64,000 nt of DNA from Hypoxylon rubiginosum (taxonomy: Eukaryota > Ascomycota > Sordariomycetes > Xylariales > Hypoxylaceae), in NCBI GenBank assembly GCA_902806565.1, contig CADCXA010000015.1, forward strand, positions 186,001-250,000, given 5' to 3'. Below, in pieces: positions 1 through 12,605 of the stretch. A program made the translations under genes and the position numbers. Every line of letters begins with the position of its first letter. The stretch's first letter is position 1. A model generated the notes under the pieces. That model ran no database searches, was not told where the DNA came from, and was given only the letters and a program-made list of their open reading frames with translations.

Positions 1-2231
1 GAAGAAAATACGAAGGAAACGAATAAGAGAAGACGAGATGTTTAGGTGGGAAAAGGTGAAGTTGTTCAATCGGCGTGTCGGCAGGTCGGGAACAATGGGA
101 CTTGGGGGACTTTGGGACTTCGAGGATCCTAATAATAATAATAATGGGAGTTGGGAGTGCGACAGCGTCGTAGCTGCCCCTCCTTACGCCAAATAGCAGG
201 ATAAGGTAGCAGGGTTAATAGGTGCTAGGTGGGTCGATTAAGCCTTAAGCTTAGGTACCCGAGTCCGCCCCGGATCAGTACATAGACGCCAGTAGGTAGG
301 ATATAAGCAGGTACAACTACATATGTAGGTACCTAAGAAATGTGCCCGTCGCATTAATTTAGTAGGTGGAGCTACTACGCTACCGAACCACAACTTGTAC
401 AACTACATCATTTTGGTGAGGTAACCAGAACTGCCAGAGTTTGCCAGACAGCCAGAACCCTGGAGGCCTGAGAATGAACTGTCTTACAATCCAGTCACCT
501 GTACATTTCTCACCACTACTCTACCAGTCTACCTACATCTCTCTCGATAGGAAGCAATGTACGTGCAGCATCTGGTGATAAATGTCTAACTTGGAGTCGG
601 CATTACTATCGTCAGCCACCTTCATTCTCGTCTTGTCAGAGTTCGTCCGAGATAAAAGGTAAAACAGGAACGGGTACCACAACAGCTCAGCGCTTGTGCC
701 TTGTGTGTCTTGTGCACGCACACGTGCAGGTAACAAACACTCCTCTATCGTGTCCATGTAATGTCGCGGTAAAGCCAGTTCAAAAAAGCCAGTTCAAAAC
801 CTTAGCCGGAGAGTTTGTATAGTAAGTTCGAAATGTATGTATATATGTTGACAACTCAGATTCAGAAAACAGATTCGTGGCATTCCTACTACTTCGTACT
901 CAACACACTTAGCACACGCCTGGCTCCGTCATAGCGAAGCGGAGGGCATTGGTATCAAAATCAACTAGGGCTGAAGGTCGTCGTAGCACTTGATTTGGCG
1001 CACCAACCCCTTCGGGTGCCTCGCAGAAATTAAAGCCAGCCTCATCCGCCCCTTGTTAGCATGAATCGATATGGCCACTCGCAATGCCGGTACCCAAGGA
1101 GCCGGGCGACGCTATTCCACTGTTCAACCACCCTAATAGGGACAAGGGCATCATGATATGCGAAAATAGAAGACTGCTTTAAGGGATACTTCTGAGCTTG
1201 AGCTCGAATAGTATCGCTCAGTCAAGTCTTGGGTTTGTGGTAAAGAAACCTGCCCTTACATATGTACCTAGGCAGGTATATGTATCCAATCATTTCGATG
1301 ATTTCAGCTGTTCCAGTTGTCTTGTTGCAACCCTTCTACACTCCTAGCACACGTCAAGGCATGGCAAGGTAGCGAACGGGAAGACCCGACCCGGGAAACA
1401 GATTGGAATGGACAAGTGACAGAACAGTCGAGTAGCAAGAAGCCGACCAGTGCAGAAACGCAAGAGGCTGCAAGACAATGCGTTCTTTACCATTCATTAA
1501 ACGCACGTTTTTCTGCAAATCATCCGGGCCAATGCCTGATGGACTCCTTGATAAGACTCCTGTTTCACCTATTCTAAGTAGTATCACAAGCAGACAAGCA
1601 CAACAGAGAGCCACTTGTAGGTTTGTTACCTATGGGCCACTGGGGGGCACAGACAGAGGCGCTAAAAGATGAACCAAAGTGTTGGGAAATAAGAAAGTTG
1701 GGGGGCCGCACTCTAACAGCTTAGGCTTTATATTAGTTGATTTTGTAACAGACACCGATTGTTACAGATGCTTTGGTGCTTTTGGATATTTGAATACTGA
1801 TTGCTATTTTACCATCACTTGATCATAGAAATGAAATAAGACTGCCTAGGTATCTTCCATGACAACCAAGTTACATATTCGCATATGTCACTCTTGATGA
1901 TGTTGATAATATTCAGTTTCACGTATTTTACTGGACATCAGATGAAACAGACCCCAAATCCTTCATCCAATTAAGACAGTGACCCGTCTGCCCGTCTGTG
2001 GTCCAATAGAATGGAGACAATTTCTGATTTACAAACTCAGCCACGCAGTGAGAGATCTGTCTGTCTATCAGCCACATCAAATTATGTAATACTAGACCCT
2101 AAACAATGAGCTTTCGTCATTGATCATCGAAACTCGAGAAGCTCGATAACCTCGACCCGCGCACGCCCTTTCAAAATTTCGTTTGCGCCAACCCACAGGC
2201 GCGACAGAAAAAGCAGCAGTACAACGACGAA
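1..2231. other. Intergenic, no gene seen
   Basis: No reading frame here resembles a protein and no tRNA-like fold was seen. The stretch holds scattered TAGGTA/TACCTA motifs, for example around 326-337 and 1264-1278, which recur in other intergenic parts of the window. The last few hundred bases are the presumed promoter and leader of the Cbp4 gene. Confidence 0.6.
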
Positions 2232-2870
2232 ATGGCGGCCAGGTCAGGGAGACTAGGAACTTGGATCAAGATGTTGGCTGCGTAAGTAAGCGCCCTCTCG
2301 TATATATCCGCTGACCCGATATCCGACACATGACAGGATTTTTCGTCCAAAATTAGCTACGGCACAATGAACTTATACACTAACACATGATAAATTGTAT
2401 AGTGGTGGCGCAGTCTGCGTTGGCGGACCGGCGCTCGTAATGTGGGTGTCGCCGACCGACGAGGAGCTCTTCAAGAAATACAACCCGGAGCTGCAGAAGA
2501 AAAGCCTGGAGCGGCGGTACGAGAAGCAGAAGGACTTTGACGACTTCGTCGTTCGCCTCAAGGAGTACTCGAAATCGGACAAGCCAAGTACGTGCACGAT
2601 CCCTTCCGTCCAAACCCGGCCTCCCCGGTTCCCTTGGGTAGTCCAGACCTACTGCGCACTTGAGTGCGAGCCCTTCAAGGTGGCAGGGTAGGCAAGGGAT
2701 ATATGTGCGCGCATACTAACAGGACGATAGTATGGATGGTGCAAGAAGAGGCCGACCGCAAGAAGAAGGAGGAGATGCTACGACAAGACTTCCTCGGCGC
2801 CGAAGAAGCGAAGGCGAGAAAGGAGGCCTTGAGAAAAGAGTCAGGTCTATCACCGAATCCCAGTAGCTAA
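2232..2870 (+). CDS. cbp4: Cbp4-like assembly factor for cytochrome bc1 complex
   Basis: Predicted 124-residue inner-membrane protein that in yeast helps assemble ubiquinol-cytochrome c reductase (complex III) around cytochrome b. Exons are 2232-2281, 2403-2587 and 2731-2870, with donors GTAAGT and GTACGT and a CTAAC branch point before the last acceptor. A single membrane segment spans about residues 14-33, with the family-type run [20 protein letters not shown]. This is followed by [18 protein letters not shown] and a charged, probably coiled-coil tail rich in Lys, Glu and Arg. Length and residue order fit filamentous-fungal Cbp4. The first ATG before the hydrophobic segment was chosen as start. 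The assignment is by motif recognition and is fairly secure. Confidence 0.85.
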
Positions 2871-3138
2871 GGGCGTCGCCTGGGATGGTGTGTATAAAAA
2901 TACGATTGTACTGCGAATGCGAGGGACGGAGTTATAATTCAAAACTAGGGGTACGGAAAAAGGGGGCTTCGAATGCATAAAACGGCGTTTGCGGACAAAA
3001 CTTGGGTGCAAGTCAAATATGTGACTTGCTGTGTATAGTACCTAAATATGGTCATGAACGCCTATCAACATTTATTGAACATGCAAACTTCAAATGATGC
3101 TTTCTAGACATTATTTGGCTAGTGATTTTACTGTTTGA

Positions 3139-4360
3139 CTATCTAGAGAACTTCTCTCGGAGGCGTGCAAGATTCGCATCGACCAAAGCCTCAATATGCT
3201 TCCACCTCCTGACCAGCATTTCCTGTTGCTGCTGGTCTTCGATAGTCAGCGCCTCGACTTCGGAGATTGCTTTCTCGGCATCATGCCTAAGATCTCCAAG
3301 TAATCCGACAATCGCCCGGTCCACTTTCAGTTGGCTGCGCTCGCCGTCATCGATTCCATCCACGAACCTCTTCCACTCCCTAAAGCCGCAGCATAAGAGC
3401 CGCACGGCAACCTGCGTCCTATAGCAGACCGTCTCTCTATCCATGACATAATTGCCCAGATACCCAGCTTCCTCTAGCTTATCTTTCTGTCGGGCATCCA
3501 GCTTAGAAAGTAGCACGTCATCGAGGAGGACCTCATCCCACCGATTCTCGTCCATGACGAACCCGTACTCGACGAGCAGAAAATCCCCGCTGTGCCGGCC
3601 GTAGCAGATCTTGAGCTCGTCGCCCTCGGCGTACTCCCGCGTCGCATAGATCGAGAACCCCTGGTGGTCGAACGCCACGTTGCACCCCTCGTCGCCGTGG
3701 TTGAACAGGTCCGCCACGGGCTGCAGGCACATGTGGTCGTCCGTGCTCCTCCGCTTCAGCTTCGCGTTCACGTAGTAGAACGTCCGCGTGTTGACGAGCA
3801 GCCACGCGTACCTGTACCGGGCCTCGCCCAGCTGCTGCTGCGGGAACGCCGCCGAGACCACGGCCCAGTCCCGCTTGAACTTGGCTTCCTGCTTCGAGAG
3901 CAGCGTCCTGGCTGCTTTGGGGAGGAGTATCTGCAGGTCCTTGGGCCAAACTAGCGGCATGGTGTTGAAGTCTTCCGGGGTAGGACATACCGCGTTCCAA
4001 GCCGCGTACTTGCTGGAGGTGTCTAGAGCTAGTTCCGCGGCTAGCAGCCCGTGGATGGTGATGGACTTGGGAAGATGCCGGATGATCGACGTGCGGACCG
4101 TGTCTATGCTGCGGAGACAGGCTGTAGGCACGTCGAGAATAACCTCGTTGGCCTATCAAGTGTGTTAGTTGTTATTTATAGTGAGTTTATTCCTTTCGGG
4201 GTGGCTCTTGTAGGTAAGGGATGAGAGAATGACGGCAGACCTTAAGCGCCCGAGTCGCAATAAGACCAATTCCCCGACCCGGAATGCGTTTTGGTTCAAT
4301 GCCATGAAATTTAACACCTTTTCCCGTGGCCCAAGTAAGGAGCTCTTCGTGAGGATCCAT
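3139..4360 (-). CDS. SET-domain lysine methyltransferase (LSMT/SETD6-like class)
   Basis: Predicted 377-residue protein from two exons, 4241-4360 and 3139-4152. The first exon supplies the SET-N signature (PGRGIGLIATRALK) and the second continues directly with ANEVILDVP. The catalytic core is visible: ADLFNH with Asn-His at about 191-192, then EGDELKICYG with the presumed catalytic Tyr at about 224, and the later VEYGFV. The C-terminal half fits the helical substrate-binding domain of the RuBisCO-LSMT/SETD3/SETD6 group. Fungal members methylate lysines on ribosomal or other proteins using S-adenosylmethionine, but the substrate cannot be read from sequence. The donor, GTCTGC, is non-consensus, but joining there gives an unbroken frame. 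The gene is divergent from the WD40 gene to its right. Confidence 0.8.
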
Positions 4361-5304
4361 AGTTGCAGGTTTGGAAGTCGTATGTCTAAGTTTAGGATTG
4401 AGATGGTGGGCTTAGGGGGACTAAATGTGAGATATTCCGTAAAAGGTTACAAATCCCCCTGCCTGCCATGATGAGATTTCAAGTCCATCGTTCTTGGTAG
4501 TTGATATAAACACTGGCTGGTGAGACGGTGTGAGGATGACTGAAAGGAGGATAGGTGGAAATGATTTGTGTTCCGTAGCTCGGCTACTTATGAAAAGGCT
4601 AAGCGTCTCTATTTACTAAGATGAGACCGGGCAGCCGGGATACGGCTACATGAGAGAATCAACACGAGCAAGCCAACATTTATTTAAAATGCGTGAAATT
4701 CGATGAAGGTTGAACTTCTCTGACCGTTTGTCAAATGGGCAAAATTTACACTCAGCTACCATCATTTACATTGTCAAAGAGCAGTTTGGAGTCAAGTAAT
4801 TTGAGTATTTGAGAGTATTTGAGCATCATACAACATCATTTATACAAACCACATAAATCCCTCCATTTGACTTGATTCAAACATTTAGCAAATACTCACC
4901 CTCAGGTATTGAAATACAGTTTGTTTGATGGAAACTGAAGAATAAATCTCCACATACATATGTACATGTAGGTAAGGGGAGAGTGATGACACGCGAAATG
5001 GCACTCATCATGTATTCTATTATTAACTCCGGTGTAAAAGCCGAATTGTCTTCGATTCATCCTTCTTGGCATTCTATCAAAGACCCCGCCAAATCCAACC
5101 GAATATCACAGCTCCTAGCTATCGGAATTCCGTTGTCGTCATGTAAGCATTAGTCTTCCAAATATTGACACGTCCTGGCGGGACCATATCTTTCAATCAT
5201 TACCAATCCTCTCTATTTAAGTCCTTCAGTCAACTAGAGAGGGACCGAAACAACCTAACATCCCGTCTACTTTCATATCGTCGGAATATCGCACTAGACC
5301 CACG
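4361..5304. promoter_or_regulatory. Divergent promoter region, SET gene / WD40 gene
   Basis: About 940 bases between two outward-pointing start codons. No coding exon or RNA gene is evident. A TATTTAA-like element lies near 5213, roughly 90 bases before the WD40 start codon. The rest is AT-rich and unremarkable. Confidence 0.5.
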
Positions 5305-7524
5305 ATGAGTAGCTCCAGGTCCACATCGGAGGAGGCCGAGGAGTACCACACCGAGTATTTCGTCGACGCCGAAGATGATAACGATGAAGAGGACGAACAC
5401 GACTCTGACTACGAAGATGACGCCGAATTAGACGTAGATGACATGGGCCTCGACTTATTTGAAGATGAAGATGAGTTCCACGGTGCGCATAGCTAAGACG
5501 CCCGGAGACAGACCGGGGTTATGGCTAATAATTCCGTATCGTAGATGCCGAGGAAGGCAACATCCAATTCCTAGTCCAGGTCGCGGATGACGACGACGAC
5601 GACGACGAAGGAGCCGGCGAAGTAGCGTTGGGCTCACAGACGCCCGATGCTGGCCGAGTTGCTGTGCAACAACGATTGATCAATCTGATAAGTATGGGTA
5701 ATCTTACAACCCTCGCACGTTTGGCCTCTTGACTCGTTTGTTGGTGAAACACTGACTGGAAGTTTGCGAACAGGCCGCCGAACCGGCCTACTGTCTCGCC
5801 GCCAAGTTTTAGACTTCCTCCGAAGGTCGAACCTCGGTCATTTAGTGCTTGGCGAAGGCGACGACGAAGACGACGAGGAGATCGCATTCGGATACCGCAG
5901 ACGACGACGCAACATGGACCCGAATCGATTTCCCAAGGTCCCGAGCGAGGAGGGAAGGGAGCTGATGAATTCCGGCACCTTTGGCTCCAACGACATCCGA
6001 TCTCCCATCAGCTCCAGGAAGCGACTGGCCCGTCGGATACTAGACCGCGAGCTAGGTATAGGAAACAGGGCGAGCCGCCAGATCAACCAGGGCGTAATGG
6101 CGCAGTCCATGATACCGACGTCGGACGCCGAGATGATCATCAACTACGACGACAACGTGTACTCGGGCCAATTCTCCGACGACGGCAACTTCTTCTTCGC
6201 GTGCGTAAAGGATATGAAGGTGCGCATGTACGACACCTCAAACCCGTACAACTGGCGGCACTACAAGACCGTGCCGTTCACCTTCGGGGCCTGGACCCTG
6301 ACGGACGCGTCCCTGAGCCCGAACAACAAGTGGCTGGCGTACACCTCGATCCAGAGCAACGTCTGCCTGGCGCCGACCGACCCGAACGACACGGGGGACC
6401 CGTACATGCTGAGCCTGTCGGAGCACAACCGGGGCGGGTGGCGCGGCGGGTTCGGCATCTTCTCCATCCGCTTCTCGGGCGACGGCCGCGAGCTCGTGGC
6501 AGGCACGAACGCGCACTCGATCGTCGTCTACGACATCGAGTCCCGGCGGGTCCTGCACACGATCGAGGGCCACGACGACGACGTCAACGCCGTCTGCTTC
6601 GCCGACAAGTCGTCCCCGCACATCCTGTACTCGGGCAGCGACGACGCCACGATCAAGGTCTGGGACCGGCGCAGCATGGGCGACGGCCGCGAGGCCGGGG
6701 CCTTCGTCGGCCACATCGAGGGGCTCACGTACCTGGACAGCAAGAACGACGGCCGCTATTTACTGAGTAACGGGAAAGACCAGAGCATGAAGCTGTGGGA
6801 CCTGAAGATGATGCACACGACGGCGCGGTTCGAGGAGCTGAACCCGCGGCAGCACACGCGGTACAGCGAGTTCGACTACCGGTGGGGCCGGTTCGACGAC
6901 GCCGACTGGTTCGCGCACCCGCACGACAACTCGCTCGTCACGTTCCGCGGCCACAAGGTCCTGCGCACGCTGATCCGGTGCCACTTCTCGCCGCCCGGCA
7001 GCACCGACTCCCGGTACGTGTACACGGGCAGCCACGACGGCAAGGTGTACGTGTACAACATGGACGCCACCATCGCGAGCGTCATCGACGTCAAGAAGAC
7101 GACGACCGAGGGGAACCCGCGGGGGGGTTCCTCGGGAGGAGCGGGAGGAGGAGGGCGTGGGTTCTACGACGGCCGCGGGTTCCCCGGGTGGTCGACGATC
7201 GTCCGGGACGCGAGCTGGCATCCGACCGCTCCTTTTATCGCTGGTAAGTCTACAGTCTAGAATTTTTATGGCCTCCCTTTTTTCGGGCAAAACAACAACT
7301 AACACTAGCAAATAGCATCGTCACTGAACGGTTGGGATAATGCCATGGGAACCGTTACACTGCACTCGTACAACGAGGCCTCGCTGGACGAAGGAGAACC
7401 CCGGATGGGTACCGGGTACGACGAGAAGCTTAGGCCGATGGCCGCCAGCATGACGAGTCACCACCCCCGAGACTCGGACGACTCGGACTCGGACGAAGAT
7501 GAAGACGACGACACTGACTTCTAA
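5305..7524 (+). CDS. WD40 protein of the DCAF11/WDR23 (LEC14B) family
   Basis: Predicted 667-residue WD-repeat protein; human WDR23/DCAF11 is a substrate receptor for CUL4-DDB1 ubiquitin ligases. Exons are 5305-5482, 5545-5691, 5774-7243 and 7316-7524. The N-terminus is very acidic, with Asp/Glu runs. It is followed by RRQVLDFLRRSNLG and a long WD40 propeller with units such as IVVYDIESRRVLHTIEGHD, YSGSDDATIKVWDRR and LSNGKDQSMKLWDLK. The WDRR element is the kind of WDxR box that contacts DDB1. A Gly-rich loop of about 20 residues interrupts the last blades, and the C-terminus is again Asp-rich. Codon choice in the propeller is strongly GC-ending. The family call is firm; a role in protein degradation is inferred from the family. 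Confidence 0.85.
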
Positions 7525-8049
7525 GTCAATTTCCCCATAATTAGTCGCATTTTCCGGGTTAGTTTCTCTTATTACGATATTCTCTTGGGTACGGGATCTA
7601 CGACTTGACCGACTTTGCTTTTGGTAAGGGGTGCTTTGGCGTATGGGAAAGGGTAACGTAACGATCAAGGGTTTTGGAGGCGTCACGGTTAGATTTTAAA
7701 AAAGACTTCCCTCGCTTCTGTTAAATTTCGACAAGATTTTATACAATGGTCTAAAGAGATACCAAGACAGGCGGGCTGAAGTTCAATAAAAAAAGGCATT
7801 GGTGACCTTGTCGCTCATTAAACCCCCTTAAATGATCGAGGGCCAGTGGCTTTCTCTCAACCTTGGCCGCGATTGTGACTTGTATATCGTACAGCACCAA
7901 ATCGCTGCCGATATACTTCAATATAGTATTATGTATCTTTTTCGCCTCTCGTTCCTCCACTAGGCCTTTCCGTCGTTGACGTCCATCCTGACTACCTCGT
8001 CTCTAAGCCTCCCTTTTTCTTAAATCCCTATTTTCGTCAAGTTCTCCGT
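7525..8049. other. Convergent 3' regions
   Basis: Space between the stops of the WD40 and Sec61 gamma genes, which converge. It is probably the two 3' untranslated regions. No additional gene was recognised. Confidence 0.5.
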
Positions 8050-8516
8050 TTATGCGGCGCCGACCAGGATGTTGTTGACGGGAATGTGGACTAGAAGAGC
8101 GCATAGTCATTAGTAAACGAGTCTCTACCCCTATAGCTACAAGCATAACTTCATGAATAGAAGAGACGAGGACGGCCATACTTAGCTTAATGAGGTAGCC
8201 GATAGCACCCATGACCAAGAAACCAACACCGACGGCCTTGCTGATTTGAATGAATTCTCGCTGGTCAGCTGTGCGAATGAAATTGATTAGTATTTGTTGC
8301 TTCTGAACCCCCCTATTCTGCTCCTTCCTTGCTTGCTTCTTTCCACCGCAATAGCTAATTTCGCGTAGGCTAGATGCCGCGTTTCACGGAGAAATCGAGA
8401 TGGGGATTGAGATCCAGGATAGATGTAGACATACGTTTGGTACACCGCGTCAGGAATTGGGTGCCGTCCTTGACGAAGTCCTTGGGGATTTCGAGGAGAT
8501 CTTGCATGTCCGACAT
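8050..8516 (-). CDS. sss1: Sec61 gamma subunit of the ER protein-conducting channel
   Basis: Predicted 69-residue tail-anchored protein, the small SecE/Sec61-gamma subunit that clamps the Sec61 channel in the ER membrane. Exons are 8435-8516, 8182-8268 and 8050-8090. Splicing gives the family's amphipathic helix (LEIPKDFVKDGTQFLTRCTK), the conserved PDQREFIQISKAVGVGFLVM and one transmembrane helix ending HIPVNNILVG. Both introns carry GTATG donors. The length and nearly every conserved position agree with eukaryotic Sec61 gamma, so this is one of the safest calls in the window. The last exon is only 41 bases. Confidence 0.95.
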
Positions 8517-10117
8517 GGTGAGAGTAGGGAGGATAGATTTGCGATTGATGGATCGGGTAGCAGGTACAAGCGGGCGAAGAAAGAGATAGGCTTCGTCAAT
8601 GGTATAGGAGGGAACGTAGATCTTCGTTTCGTTTCGTCGTTGGGATGGCAGGATGGTGAATGGTGATAGTAACAAGTTGCGGCCAGATATCCCAGGTCTT
8701 TGGTTATTAAAAGTCAGGGACCACTTTCCTATGGAGCTTTCGCAATCTGGCCTGGCCGCACGAGAGTTGTGCTGTATATGCATAGCTTCGTATCTCAGCA
8801 TTATTCTTTAAAAGGGGAGGTTTATGCAAATACATAGCTAAGAACCCCTAGCACCCCTGGCACCCCTGCTTGTTTCGGCTAGTCTACTCATTGCCTGCTT
8901 GCAGCCTCATTTGAAGTTGTCTTAACAGTGGGTCTATAGGCTTGGCCCCCAAACTTCAGGCTCTCTGACCCTCTACCTAAGGCTCCGTTTGCTCTTCAGC
9001 CCATTTTAGCGCTGGGTGGAAGCGTTCGGGCTCGGGGGCTCGCATCAAACCCTTGAACTTTCTCGGCGATTTCCACTTAGCTTAGCTTTTCTCGAGTCCA
9101 TAGTCCGTGTCCATTCTCATTCTCATTTTCAAACCAAACTCGCAAAATCAACGACCACTTCTGCTACACCTACACAATCCCAATTTCGTAGCGGTAGAAC
9201 AACAGCCACTTATTCTATTGAGCTAAACGAAAACGTGTCGCCGAAAAGTCTGCTGTCTTGTATTCATCGACAAGTTGCTGTATAGCCGACTATGCGCATC
9301 CCTAAGTAGCCATCTACTCCTGGGCCGCTTACGACGCGTTGCAACTCCTTTCTCCCCGTCGCCTTTAACCCTTGGATCCTTTTGCTTCTTTCGATTTTCC
9401 TCCCCGAGCTCGACCATTCTAGGATCCAGAGGAAAATAGGCCCTACTTGCACCGTTTTGTTAGAGCCGGAACAGGGCAGTTCGGAAGGGATACGTTTTTA
9501 CTAATACTCATACTCGCATACTATTGAGAGATTCATAGGGAGTCGAGGATTGTGCTACTCTTGCGTCTTTCGTCTTTCTACTTCTCTTCGTACATCAAGC
9601 TGCCTGTACTCTACATCACCCTCATTATCGCAGTCGCATAACGTTTAAGCAGATTTGGGAAAGGGGACCTGCGCACACGATTATTTCGAGGAAGAGTCGA
9701 GAAGATTGCAAGCACAGAGCTTCGTCTTAGATATCTCCGTTTGTTCAGAGACCTCACGTCGTCTGGGGAAGATACAGATACAGCTTAGCTTGAAAGGGTC
9801 CTTCAGACGGGAGAACGTCTCGCATTAAAGACTGCGACGTGTACGTATTTCAATATCGTGAGATTTTCTTTTCCTCTTCCTATTTTTATCTCGTCTCGTT
9901 TGTTCTTTTTCGATTGAGGGCCCACATCATGTATTTCTCGTTGACTGATGATGTGGAGTGGAAGACAGCAGGCGCCTCCTGTACCTACTCTGAATACACC
10001 CTCACTTGACAGATCTCACAAACACACAAACAAAAACAAAGAAAATCCACCTTCCTTCTTGAGTCTCTCTCTTAATTACAACCATCAATCTTTAGCTACC
10101 CAGGTAGTTATTCCAAG
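8517..10117. promoter_or_regulatory. Divergent promoter and long leader before RRM gene
   Basis: About 1.6 kb between the Sec61 gamma and RRM start codons, which point away from each other. The right half is pyrimidine-rich in the direction of the RRM gene, as is usual for fungal leaders. A possible 5' untranslated intron runs from GTACGT at about 9841 to an AG near 10095, just upstream of the RRM start codon. No protein-coding segment was recognised. Confidence 0.45.
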
Positions 10118-11298
10118 ATGGCAGACGAGGACTTTGAAATCGATGTCTATGGCGACACTGAGGCCAACGACGCCGAGGTCGATGATACGAAGCACGATTC
10201 CTCCAACAACCCGAACAACCATGCCTATGATAGCAACTCTTCTATAACCATTGCCAATGGTTCTAACCCCGATTCGGCACACACCCACAACAACGATTCT
10301 GAAGACTACGACAATCAGGATCACCCCAACGCGGAGTACCCCAGAAGCAGCGCAACGCCCTCCCAATCCCACCAGCAGGGTATCAAGCGCAAGGAAGGTT
10401 CGGACGACAGACCCATCGATCCAGGTGCTACAAGTGCCTTGCTGCTTTCGGATCTGCAGTGGTGGACCACCGACGATGACATCCGCCACTGGATCCGACG
10501 AGCCTCCTGCGAGGATGAGCTGAAGGATATCACATTTAGCGAGCACAAAGTAAACGGCAAGAGCAAGGGGTACGTAATATATATATTGGGTAAAGCTACG
10601 GGCCTCATTTACTAATGCGCTCGTATAGTCAAACATATATCGAGTTTACCTCTCAGCAAGCTGCCACCGCTGTTAAACGCCAAGTCGAGGCTATGAGTTC
10701 CGAATCTACCCAGCCGGGTGTCAAGAAGATGACCATCATATACACGTCGCCCACCAACAACCCCTTCAAGACCCTGCCGAAAGATGCGCCGGCTCGGGCC
10801 AACAAGGAAGGTACAGGCCGAGGTGGCTCCAACGTAGGTGGCTACAATGACCGCGGCAACTTCCGAGGTCGCGGCGGATTCAACGGGCCCCGTGGCGGGT
10901 TTAATCGCAACTTCAATAACAACATGGGAGGTGGCGGCGGTGGTGGCGGCTTCCACGGCAATGTTCCTGGTGGTGGATTCAACAACAACCACATGCCGGG
11001 CGGAAACTTCGGTTTCAACAACATGGGCGGCGGAGGCGGTGGTAACTTTGGTTTCCGCGGTGGCATGATGCCCGGAGGCGGTATGGGAGGAGGCATGCGT
11101 GGAGGTGGAATGCGCGGCGGACGTGGCGGCGGAATGAATCCCGGCATGAATCCTGGCATGATGGGTGGAATGGGCATGGGCATGCCTGGTATGATGGGCT
11201 TCCAGCAGCCTGCCCATTTCAATCAGGCATTCTTCGGCAACAACCAGCAGTCCGAGTGGCAGAACCCTCACGGAGCGAAGAGACCTCGAGAGAACTAG
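10118..11298 (+). CDS. RRM protein with Gly/Met-rich tail, CPSF6-like RRM
   Basis: Predicted 373-residue RNA-binding protein from exons 10118-10569 and 10629-11298. The N-terminal 100 residues are acidic and Asn/Ser/His-rich. An RRM follows at about 105-190, with RNP2-like ALLLSDLQWW and RNP1-like SKGQTYIEF; the single intron splits the RNP1 motif. The QWWTTDDDIRHW sequence resembles the RRM of cleavage factor I subunit CPSF6/CFIm68. The last 150 residues are low-complexity, with RGG boxes (FRGRGGFNGPRGGFNRN) and repeated Gly-Met units, ending in a basic KRPREN that could serve nuclear import. A role in mRNA 3'-end processing or hnRNP-type binding is inferred. The start ATG has a favourable context. 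Confidence 0.8.
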
Positions 11299-11710
11299 AG
11301 AGCCGTTGGCGTTGCGTTCTTAATCCCACTTGACCGTGGGTTACGGCGTGGTTTTCAAACGACGAGCTACGCCAAATCAGAGGACAGAAAACAGCTACTC
11401 ATCTCAACATTGCATGGCATCGCATGGGTATTATGGTGGTACTCCGGCTTTCTAGCTGGGCACGCGAGATACGAGATGGAAAGACGGGAGGATGGCAAGA
11501 TGGCATAACGAGCAGGTGATATGCTATCAAAATCATATTTGATAGTTGCAGGCAGGTCTGTTAGAAGACCAGAAGATCCATCCCGCTTTCGAAGAATTGA
11601 TCGTTTGCCTACTAATTTACGAATAACTCTTACATTGGCATCCTAAATGAATAAAGTGATGTAAGTGACGTTAAGAAGAATTGACTATTAAATCAAGGAT
11701 TCACTACTTT
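11299..11710. other. Convergent 3' regions
   Basis: Space between two converging stop codons. It is presumably 3' untranslated sequence of the RRM gene and of the membrane-protein gene to the right. No gene was seen. Confidence 0.5.
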
Positions 11711-12605
11711 CTACGCCTTCTTTTTAGAGGCCTTAACAGCCTGGCTATTCGGACCGAAGAGGCCTAAGAGGTAGGCGGTTCTAGTCAAGCAGAGGAAGGT
11801 CTTTAAATCATCGTTAGTTTTAGCTGGGTAGGCAGAAAGAACATCTTTGTACAGTAGGTAGGCTCTGACGAGACCGGTGAGATGAGACTAGAAATGTAGA
11901 GCTTACCGTGAAACCAACATTCCCCCACGTAACGGCGTTCCACGAGGCCACGTCGAGAGTCCTGTCGTACCCCAGCAGCCAGCACGTCACTCCGACGTGG
12001 CTTATATCCGCGATCCTGGTGTTTCGAAGGGTTAGCAACGGTCTAAGATATATTATAAGGAAGGTAGTGTAACTAGTATGTAGGAGGTAAGAGATATATT
12101 AGGTAGGTATGACGGCTGAAGAAGGGGGAATGGGGGGTACAGGGTCACGTCTTTCAGACCAGCCCTACATATAGGTATGTAGGTAGGGAGGTAACATATA
12201 CAAGGTATCTAGGTAGGGATATTAAACTTGGAGAGCCCGAAATAGTATAGAACGAACCATAAGGCGACGAGATAGTTCCGAACCACTTTCAGCTCGGTGG
12301 TGGTGTACAGCACCGCGACGCCGAGCAGGAACAGCAAGCCGTAGGTGTTGCCCAGCTGCAGCGCGACGAGGCGCGCGTTGTCGTCGTACGAGCTGGCGTC
12401 CGAGGGCGCGTCGACTTGGGAGGCAATGAACCAGCTGGGATTGATGAAGGGGCCTAGGAAGCCGCCGATGCTAAAAGGGATAACGACTTTTAGTGGCGAG
12501 GCGAGGCTGTGACGGGGGCGGGGGTATGCTAGGTATGGCTTACAGCGAGATGGGCTCTACGATGGTGAAGATGGTGCGCGGGAATGCGGGGAGTTGTGAG
12601 GCCAT
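11711..12605 (-). CDS. Small multi-pass membrane protein, fungal family of unknown function
   Basis: Predicted 157-residue protein from four exons: 12544-12605, 12258-12470, 11907-12015 and 11711-11800. Frames join cleanly across all three introns. Hydrophobic segments lie near residues 18-35 (IGGFLGPFINPSWFIA), 55-73 (LGNTYGLLFLLGVAVLYTTT), 78-103 and 120-140, so about four membrane passes are likely. Conserved-looking features are VEPIS, TTTELKVVRNYLVALW, IADISHVGVT and WNAVTWGNVGFT. The C-terminus is basic (KASKKKA), which resembles a dilysine ER-retrieval tail without matching it exactly. I recognise the layout as a conserved ascomycete family without an assigned role, and do not propose a function. 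Confidence 0.75.

Noticed and set aside
3533..4159. 208-codon frame overlapping the SET-domain gene
   Set aside because: Same strand, different frame; low-complexity Arg/Gly/Ala/Pro, and the SET frame has clear motifs.
6760..7311. Long minus-strand open frame opposite the WD40 gene
   Set aside because: It mirrors GC-rich codons of the WD40 exon; composition is Val/Arg-repetitive with no family features.
10612..11271. 219-codon minus-strand frame opposite the RRM gene
   Set aside because: His/Thr/Ala-rich shadow of the glycine-rich repeat on the other strand.
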